Source of the DNA: an uncultured Acetatifactor sp.
GTDB taxonomy: Bacteria; Bacillota; Clostridia; Lachnospirales; Lachnospiraceae
Reading direction: 5' to 3'
Assembly: GCA_910585665.1 (NCBI GenBank)
Contig: CAJUFI010000011.1
Location: forward strand, 1 to 25,731
Length of the DNA: 25,731 nt
A program made the position numbers and the translations under genes. The notes below the pieces were generated by a model. That model saw nothing but the letters and a program-made list of their open reading frames with translations, searched no databases and was not told the DNA's origin. Below are positions 21,401 through 25,731 of this stretch, piece by piece. Positions within the stretch are counted from its first letter, which is position 1, and each line of letters begins with the position of its first letter.

Positions 21401-21790
21401 CTACTTCCTCTCGTCCAGCACAACAGTGATATGGCTCATTCTTCTCTCAATCCTGTAAGCACGGCCCTGTGCCCTGGGTTTGATGCGCTTCATGGTAGGT
21501 CCCTTGTTCGCGTAGCACTCTGCGATGTAAAGGTTATCCCTGTTCATTCCATTGTTGTTCTCCGCGTTGGCGATTGCCGACTCAATCAGCTTCTTGATAA
21601 GGCTGGAAGCATATCTGGGATTATATTGTAAAATTGCAAGCGCGGTCTCCACATCCTTGCCTCTGACAGCATCCAGCACGAAGCATGCTTTCTGCACGGA
21701 TACTCTCGCATAAGACAATTTTGCCGAAGGCCTTGTGTCCTTCTGTGCATTTCTCTCTCTCTTAATCTGACTTCTATGTCCCTTAGCCAT
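21401..21790 (-). CDS. rplV: 50S ribosomal protein L22
   Basis: The 129-residue protein begins MAKGHRSQIKRERNAQKDTR, a basic extension, then PSAKLSYARVSVQKACFVLD. The tunnel-lining beta-hairpin is in AECYANKGPTMKRIKPRAQG, ending RRMSHITVVLDERK. That hairpin is where macrolide-resistance changes occur in other species; nothing abnormal is visible. It lies 22 bp after rpsS. Confidence 0.98.
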   Translation of the reverse strand: MAKGHRSQIKRERNAQKDTRPSAKLSYARVSVQKACFVLDAVRGKDVETALAILQYNPRYASSLIKKLIESAIANAENNNGMNRDNLYIAECYANKGPTMKRIKPRAQGRAYRIERRMSHITVVLDERK

Positions 21791-21812
21791 AGATCTATAC
21801 CCTCCTTAATCC

Positions 21813-22094
21813 TTACCTAACCTTGGACTTTTTCTCGTCCTTACCGTGGCCGCGGTAGGTCCTGGTTGCGACGAATTCGCCAAGCTTATGGCCAACCATG
21901 TCCTCGGTAACATATACAGGTACATGCTTTCTGCCGTCATGAACTGCAATAGTGTGTCCCACAAAGGAAGGGAAAATTGTAGAACGACGGGACCAGGTCT
22001 TGATGACCTGCTTCTGTCCTGAAGCATTTAAAGCATCTATTTTCTTTAACAGGCTTTCATCTGCGAAAGGTCCTTTTTTAAGTGATCTAGCCAT
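21813..22094 (-). CDS. rpsS: 30S ribosomal protein S19
   Basis: The 93-residue protein begins MARSLKKGPFADESLLKKID and includes TWSRRSTIFPSFVGHTIAVH, DGRKHVPVYVTEDMVGHKLG and the end ATRTYRGHGKDEKKSKVR. It sits in the 30S head with S13. Normal length; AGGAGG lies upstream; 18 bp after rplB. Confidence 0.98.
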   Translation of the reverse strand: MARSLKKGPFADESLLKKIDALNASGQKQVIKTWSRRSTIFPSFVGHTIAVHDGRKHVPVYVTEDMVGHKLGEFVATRTYRGHGKDEKKSKVR

Positions 22095-22112
22095 TGTCTT
22101 TCCTCCTCATTA

Positions 22113-22955
22113 TTACTTGATTGCCCTGCCGTCGCGTCTTCTCACAATCAACCTGTCGGATGCCTTCTTGCCCTTACGTGTCTTAAGGCCCAGTGCCGGC
22201 TTGCCCCAAGGAGTGGAAGGACCCGGACGTCCGATACCCGTCTTGCCTTCGCCGCCGCCGTGAGGATGGTCGTTGGGGTTCATGACGGAACCGCGCACTG
22301 TAGGACGGATGCCCATGTGGCGCTTGCGGCCCGCTTTACCGATGTTGATCAGGTTGTGGTCAGCATTGCCCACGATGCCTACCGTTGCACGGCATACCAG
22401 GGGAACCATTCTCATCTCGCCGGAGGGGAGACGCAGGGTGGCGTACTTGCCTTCCTTAGCCATCAGCTGTGCGCTGTTGCCCGCGGAACGGACCAGCTGG
22501 CCGCCGTTGCCGGGATACAGCTCGATGTTGTGCACCATGGTACCTACGGGAATCTCGGACAGAGGCAGACAGTTGCCCACTCTCACTTCCGCGTTGGGCC
22601 CGTTCATGACCTTCATGCCGTCGGTCAGTCCCTGAGGAGCGATGATATAGGACTTCTGGCCGTCTGCGTAGCAGATCAGGGCGATATTGGCGGACCTGTT
22701 GGGATCGTACTCAATGCCGATGACCGTTGCGGGGATGCCGTCCTTGTTTCTCTTGAAATCGATGATTCTGTATTTTCTTCTGCATCCGCCGCCCTTATGT
22801 CTCACGGTAATCTTGCCCTGGTTGTTGCGGCCGGAATGCTTCTTTAAAGAAGTACACAGGCTCTTCTCCGGAGTCTTCTTGGTGATCTCAGAGAAGTCAG
22901 AACCTGTCATATGCCTTCTGGAAGGTGTATAGGGACGATATGTCTTGATTCCCAT
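22113..22955 (-). CDS. rplB: 50S ribosomal protein L2
   Basis: The 280-residue protein begins MGIKTYRPYTPSRRHMTGSD, with GRNNQGKITVRHKGGGCRRK and YRIIDFKRNKDG. The SH3-like part has the conserved histidine in MNPNDHPHGGGEGKTGIGR, close to the peptidyl transferase centre. The ATG at 22955 has AAAGGAG 9 nt upstream; the frame is open further but upstream residues are not L2-like. A 142-nt gap with a 60-nt stem-loop and another hairpin separates it from rplW, longer than usual. Confidence 0.98.
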   Translation of the reverse strand: MGIKTYRPYTPSRRHMTGSDFSEITKKTPEKSLCTSLKKHSGRNNQGKITVRHKGGGCRRKYRIIDFKRNKDGIPATVIGIEYDPNRSANIALICYADGQKSYIIAPQGLTDGMKVMNGPNAEVRVGNCLPLSEIPVGTMVHNIELYPGNGGQLVRSAGNSAQLMAKEGKYATLRLPSGEMRMVPLVCRATVGIVGNADHNLINIGKAGRKRHMGIRPTVRGSVMNPNDHPHGGGEGKTGIGRPGPSTPWGKPALGLKTRKGKKASDRLIVRRRDGRAIK

Positions 22956-22988
22956 TTGTCTATTCTCCTTTTCTTTGATTCTTTGCGC

Positions 22989-23005
22989 GGCTGCCCGTTG
23001 CAGCC
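22989..23005 (-). other. 6-bp hairpin before rplB
   Basis: GGCTGC-AACGG-GCAGCC forms a perfect 6-bp stem about 35 nt before the rplB ATG. It follows the 60-nt stem-loop at 23036-23095 and may belong to the same regulatory spacer. Confidence 0.45.
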
Positions 23006-23035
23006 ACATACTTAAATCCTGTCTTACGCTCCCTT

Positions 23036-23095
23036 GGACGGAACTTAGATGTTCTTAGGCAGTGTACTCTGGTGCCTTAGAACATCTTTCCGTCC
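23036..23095 (-). repeat. Three-copy stem-loop family, copy 1 (after rplW)
   Basis: The 60-nt element begins two bases past the rplW stop. The outer stem GGACGGAA pairs with TTCCGTCC, the inner GATGTTC with GAACATC, then UAA facing UAA, the terminal stem GGCA with TGCC around a loop containing CAGAGTAC, and an unpaired TAAG on the 3' side before the outer strand closes. It matches the copy after rpsH almost base for base in the unpaired parts. Confidence 0.85.
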
Positions 23096-23097
23096 TA

Positions 23098-23397
23098 TTA
23101 CAGGCCGGGATAAATCTCGATGTCCTTGCTGTCCTCGGTGAGCTTGACGATGGCTTTCTTGGTCTTGGCAGTGGTTCCCACCACAGTGCCGCGTCTCTTT
23201 TTCTTGCCGGGGCAGTTCATGGTGTTGACACGCTGCACTTTCGTGCCCTCGAACATCTTCTCCACTGCCTCTCTGATCTGGCTCTTATTCGCTTCGGGAT
23301 GAACCAGGAACGTATATTCCTTCCTGGCCATGCCGTTCATGCTCTTCTCGGTGATTACCGGTTTGAGGATTACGTCATAATACTTGATATCTGCCAT
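23098..23397 (-). CDS. rplW: 50S ribosomal protein L23
   Basis: The 99-residue protein begins MADIKYYDVILKPVITEKSM, with the blocks KSQIREAVEKMFEGTKVQRV and the tunnel-side loop NTMNCPGKKKRRGTVVGTTA. It is the docking site for trigger factor and SRP at the tunnel exit. The ATG overlaps the rplD stop by one base (TAATG). The stop is followed by a 60-nt stem-loop. Confidence 0.98.
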   Translation of the reverse strand: MADIKYYDVILKPVITEKSMNGMARKEYTFLVHPEANKSQIREAVEKMFEGTKVQRVNTMNCPGKKKRRGTVVGTTAKTKKAIVKLTEDSKDIEIYPGL

Positions 23398-24017
23398 TAT
23401 GCAAACACCTCCTCTATCTTCGCCACGGCATCCTTGGTCAGGACTACCGTCTTTGCCTTCATGACATCGTAGGTATTGATCATGTTCGCCAGAGCCGTGT
23501 CGATATCAGCCAGGTTCCTCGCGGACATCACTACGTTCTTGTCGTTGTCAGCGATGACCACCAGGCCCTTTTCCACCTTCAGGTTGTTCATCACAGCCAC
23601 GAACTTCTTGGTCTTGATTTCATCCAGCTTCAGCTCGTCCAGCACGATCAGCTTATTGTCCTGCACTTTGCTGGTCAGGGCGGACTTCAATGCCGCTCTC
23701 TTCTCTTTTTTGTTCATCTTGAAGGAATAATCCCTGGGAACGGGCGCGAACACTACGCCGCCGCCTTTCCACTGAGGGGACCTGGTGGAACCCTGTCTCG
23801 CGTGGCCGGTTCCCTTCTGTCTCCAGGGCTTTCTGCCGCCTCCGGATACCTCGCCGCGGGTCTTCGCCTTCTGGGTTCCCTGACGTTTATTTGCAAGCTG
23901 CTGTACAACTGCCATGTGTACCAGATGCTCATTAATCTCCACACCAAATACCGCATCGTTTAATTCGATTGTACCGACTTCCTTGCCTTCCATATTATAA
24001 ACAGATACGCTTGCCAT
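23397..24017 (-). CDS. rplD: 50S ribosomal protein L4
   Basis: The 206-residue protein begins MASVSVYNMEGKEVGTIELN. The long tunnel loop is present (KTRGEVSGGGRKPWRQKGTG, then RQGSTRSPQWKGGGVVFAP). The C-terminal part is a Rossmann-like fold ending DAVAKIEEVFA. In E. coli L4 also represses its own operon by binding the leader RNA before rpsJ; a long structured leader is present here, so similar control is plausible, though the leaders are not alike in sequence as far as I can see. Confidence 0.98.
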   Translation of the reverse strand: MASVSVYNMEGKEVGTIELNDAVFGVEINEHLVHMAVVQQLANKRQGTQKAKTRGEVSGGGRKPWRQKGTGHARQGSTRSPQWKGGGVVFAPVPRDYSFKMNKKEKRAALKSALTSKVQDNKLIVLDELKLDEIKTKKFVAVMNNLKVEKGLVVIADNDKNVVMSARNLADIDTALANMINTYDVMKAKTVVLTKDAVAKIEEVFA

Positions 24018-24043
24018 ATGATTGGCCCTCCTTTCGCATTAAA

Positions 24044-24727
24044 CTAGCATTCTACCTTTACGGTCTCTTTGATGGTGACTAATCCCTTCTTGGGACCGGG
24101 CACTGAGCCCTTGATCAGCAGCAGGTTCTTCTCCGCGTCCACCCTCACCACTTCCAGGTTCTGGACGGTGACCTTCACGCATCCCATGTGGCCGGGCATC
24201 CCCTTGCCCTTGAACACGCGGCTGGGGGAGGAGCAGGCGCCGTTGGAACCCTGGTGGCGATGGAACTTGGAACCGTGCTTCATGGGTCCTCTGTGCTGGC
24301 CCAGTCTCTTGATGGCGCCCTGGAATCCCTTACCTTTGGAGATGGCGGACGCGTCAATCTTGTCGCCCTGCTCAAAGATGTCCGCCTTGATCTCCGCTCC
24401 CAGCGTGTACTCTTCGGCGTTCTCGAACTTGAACTCTCTGACATATCTCTTGCAGCTTACGCCTGCTTTCTTGAAATGGCCCTGCTCAGGCTTGGTAGCG
24501 CCATGCCTGTGGATGATCTCTCTCTTGCCGCCGGCATCCTTGTTGACGATTCTTTCTTTCTTGTCCACAAAGCCCACCTGTACCGCCTTATAGCCGTCGT
24601 TTTCCACAGTCTTGACCTGTGTCACCACACAGGGGCCTGCCTGCAGGACGGTGACGGGAATCAGGGTGCCGTCTTCCGCGAAGATTTGAGTCATTCCGAC
24701 TTTGGTAGCCAAAATTGCTTTCTTCAT
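24044..24727 (-). CDS. rplC: 50S ribosomal protein L3
   Basis: The 227-residue protein begins MKKAILATKVGMTQIFAEDG. The glycine-rich arm that reaches the peptidyl transferase centre is seen in SKGKGFQGAIKRLGQHRGPM and SRVFKGKGMPGHMGCVKVTV. It is slightly longer than the usual 205-212, mainly from a Lys/His-rich stretch (DAGGKREIIHRHGATKPEQG). The ATG at 24727 has GAGG 4-5 nt upstream and gives the family N-terminus; the frame is open to 24757. The gap from rpsJ is long and structured. Confidence 0.97.
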   Translation of the reverse strand: MKKAILATKVGMTQIFAEDGTLIPVTVLQAGPCVVTQVKTVENDGYKAVQVGFVDKKERIVNKDAGGKREIIHRHGATKPEQGHFKKAGVSCKRYVREFKFENAEEYTLGAEIKADIFEQGDKIDASAISKGKGFQGAIKRLGQHRGPMKHGSKFHRHQGSNGACSSPSRVFKGKGMPGHMGCVKVTVQNLEVVRVDAEKNLLLIKGSVPGPKKGLVTIKETVKVEC

Positions 24728-24756
24728 GTTTCCTCTCTTTCTGCCCGAAGGCTTCA

Positions 24757-24861
24757 TCTACATAGCGGACCACACGGTTACTGTTGCGCAAGGCCTTGGG
24801 TCTACAGGGCCTTATAACCGTAGGCGGCTTGCCGCCTTACGTGTTCATACGTCTAAGTAGA
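24757..24861 (-). promoter_or_regulatory. Structured spacer between rpsJ and rplC
   Basis: On the minus strand UCUAC (24861-24857) can pair with GUAGA (24761-24757), closing about 105 nt. Inside are a strong hairpin CGUA(A)GGCGG-CAAG-CCGCCUACG (24841-24819) and a second one AAGGCC/GGCCUU (24813-24790) closed by CGGUUA/UAACCG (24820-24775). The last helix shares bases with the first hairpin, so the two may be alternatives. No U-run, so not a simple terminator. Confidence 0.5.
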
Positions 24862-24874
24862 GGTTTTATTTTCA

Positions 24875-25192
24875 TTATTTGGTTCTCATTTTGATGTCGA
24901 TATACACGCCTGCGGGCATCTCCAGTCTCTGGAGCGCGTCCACCGTCTTCTGGGTGGGTGCAATGATGTCGATCAGCCTCTTGTGGGTCCTCTGCTCGAA
25001 CTGTTCCCTGGAATCCTTGTACTTGTGTACGGCCCTCAGAATCGTCACGACCTCTTTCTTTGTGGGAAGGGGCACGGGACCGCTCACCTCAGATCCGGTC
25101 TTTTTCACAGTCTCGATGATTTTCCTGGCGGATGCGTCCACCAGCTGATGCTCATATGCTTTCAACGTGATTCTCATTACTTGACTTGCCAT
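24875..25192 (-). CDS. rpsJ: 30S ribosomal protein S10
   Basis: The 105-residue protein begins MASQVMRITLKAYEHQLVDA, followed by SGPVPLPTKKEVVTILRAVH and EQRTHKRLIDIIAPTQKTVD, ending VYIDIKMRTK. S10 is a 30S head protein and also NusE, a partner of NusB and NusG in antitermination. The ATG at 25192 was chosen from the family start; AGGAGG lies 11 nt upstream, separated by a run of seven T residues, which is a slightly long spacing. It is the first gene of the supercluster. Confidence 0.98.
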   Translation of the reverse strand: MASQVMRITLKAYEHQLVDASARKIIETVKKTGSEVSGPVPLPTKKEVVTILRAVHKYKDSREQFEQRTHKRLIDIIAPTQKTVDALQRLEMPAGVYIDIKMRTK

Positions 25193-25484
25193 AAAAAAAG
25201 TCGCCTCCTTTTCGCACTCTTGGGAATGAAAACGTGGATTTTCATCAGATGAAAACTTCATCTTAGTACGACAAGCGGTGACTGTACACTCTCCCGTGTG
25301 TGTCCTGACCTCTCACGCAACTTTCTTGACCTCAGGACCACACAATCTTTGCTGCGTCTCGCAGACTTACATTAGGTACAGTGACTTGTCGTCAGTTTGA
25401 ACTTGACATTCGCTCCACGGAAAACCTGATCACCATTGCTGCTGACCAGCAACCTCGCGCTTCACAGCTATCATGTCACAGCAA
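25193..25484 (-). promoter_or_regulatory. Long structured leader of the S10 operon
   Basis: About 290 nt lie between the expected RNA start and rpsJ. Helices read on the minus strand are: UUGCUG-GUCAG-CAGCAA near 25450-25434; a long-range stem in two parts, ACGACAAG with CUUGUCGU and CUGUAC with GUACAG (25392-25376 with 25287-25268); enclosed by it CUGCG-AGA-CGCAG and GUGUGGUCCUGA with UCAGGACACAC; then two small hairpins (GAUGAA/UUCAUC and AUGAAAA/UUUUCAU) before the ribosome site. This is a multi-branched RNA. An L4-type autoregulatory role is inferred from the E. coli S10 leader; no family recognised. Confidence 0.55.
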
Positions 25485-25489
25485 CACCT

Positions 25490-25518
25490 AGTATACATGG
25501 CAATTCCTGACTTTGCAA
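25490..25518 (-). promoter_or_regulatory. Main promoter of the S10-spc-alpha supercluster
   Basis: Minus strand TTGCAA (25518-25513), 17-nt spacer, TATACT (25495-25490). The upstream DNA (about 25519-25565) is a series of A and T runs, as in UP elements that bind the alpha C-terminal domain. The first gene, rpsJ, starts about 290 nt downstream. Confidence 0.8.
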
Positions 25519-25678
25519 GAGATTTTTGAAAAATATTGTATTTTTTTTAGTACAATCCGTTTTTTGAAAAATAAATGACATTCTTACGCAAATATGTTTT
25601 AATTTATACTGTCGATTACAGAAATTTGCCGCGGGCGTTCATCGCTGATGGGAAGAAAAAGCAACGGCACCGTCCCGG
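25519..25678. other. A/T-rich non-coding stretch upstream of the S10 promoter
   Basis: No convincing gene on either strand. It holds a direct repeat TTTTTGAAAAATA (near 25525 and 25562) flanking an inverted ATTGTA/TACAAT pair, and a more G/C-rich part from about 25627. It may combine an UP element with the end of an upstream transcript; no clear terminator is visible. Confidence 0.4.
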
Positions 25679-25728
25679 ACAGGACTTTCCAAATCAATAC
25701 AGGACTTTCCTAATGAACAGGACTTTCC
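25679..25728. repeat. Three direct repeats ACAGGACTTTCC
   Basis: Perfect 12-nt copies start at 25679, 25699 and 25717, spaced 20 and 18 bp apart, each followed by an A/T-rich tetranucleotide such as TAAT or AAAT. The array may continue past the window edge. The core GGACTTTCC has GGA/TCC symmetry, so a protein-binding array is possible. Confidence 0.75.
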
Positions 25729-25731
25729 TAA

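Noticed and set aside
25565..25620. A second promoter with TATAAA near 25603 on the minus strand
   Set aside because: No acceptable -35 at 16-18 nt; the A/T-rich region produces such hexamers by chance.
25679..25728. The GGACTTTCC repeats as a eukaryotic-type (kappa-B-like) regulatory site
   Set aside because: The resemblance is accidental; the window is clearly bacterial.
1..25731. tRNA, rRNA, integrase or transposase genes
   Set aside because: None is visible on either strand; the accessory left end shows gene remnants but no mobility gene or terminal repeats inside the window.

Overview
The window carries the ribosomal protein supercluster of a Gram-positive bacterium, most likely a Lachnospiraceae-type Clostridia. 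The evidence is the gene order rpsJ to rplQ followed by ecfA1-ecfA2-ecfT-truA-rplM-rpsI, a small KOW-type gene between map and infA, zinc-ribbon forms of S14 and L36, strong AGGAGG-type ribosome binding sites, and an L17 with a long internal insertion. Almost everything lies on the minus strand, so the biological order runs from high to low coordinates.

Right end (25731-25193): three short direct repeats, an A/T-rich stretch, a good sigma-A type promoter (TTGCAA, 17 nt, TATACT) and a leader of about 290 nt with several helices. Then come the S10 block (rpsJ, rplC, rplD, rplW, rplB, rpsS, rplV, rpsC, rplP, rpmC, rpsQ), the spc block (rplN, rplX, rplE, rpsZ, rpsH, rplF, rplR, rpsE, rpmD, rplO, secY, adk, map, a KOW-type gene, infA) and the alpha block (rpmJ, rpsM, rpsK, rpsD, rpoA, rplQ). 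The alpha block has its own internal promoter (TTGCAA, 17 nt, TATAAT) before rpmJ. A 12-bp hairpin terminator lies after rplQ. It also lies after a convergent plus-strand gene for a membrane-anchored M15-type D,D-peptidase-like protein, which interrupts the otherwise familiar order.

Left of that, a promoter drives ecfA1-ecfA2-ecfT-truA (the energising module of ECF vitamin and metal importers, plus a tRNA pseudouridine synthase). A consensus promoter and a leader of about 160 nt precede rplM-rpsI, which ends in a good terminator. Positions 1-1900 are accessory and look foreign. They hold an A/T-rich HTH membrane regulator with a coupled partial gene running off the edge, two broken plus-strand genes, and a ribbon-helix-helix gene with a likely operator. 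A visible junction lies where one broken gene meets the ribbon-helix-helix gene.

The most interesting content is in the gaps between ribosomal genes. A stem-loop of about 60 nt with compensatory base changes occurs three times in the same orientation (after rplW, after rpsH, and before rpsM). Next to the rpsH copy is an array of three tandem units that each fold into a hairpin with compensatory changes. The rpsJ leader, rpsJ-rplC spacer, rpmJ-rpsM spacer and rpoA-rplQ spacer are also unusually structured. These look like an RNA-level regulatory or processing layer on the supercluster. I recognise none of them as a named RNA family.
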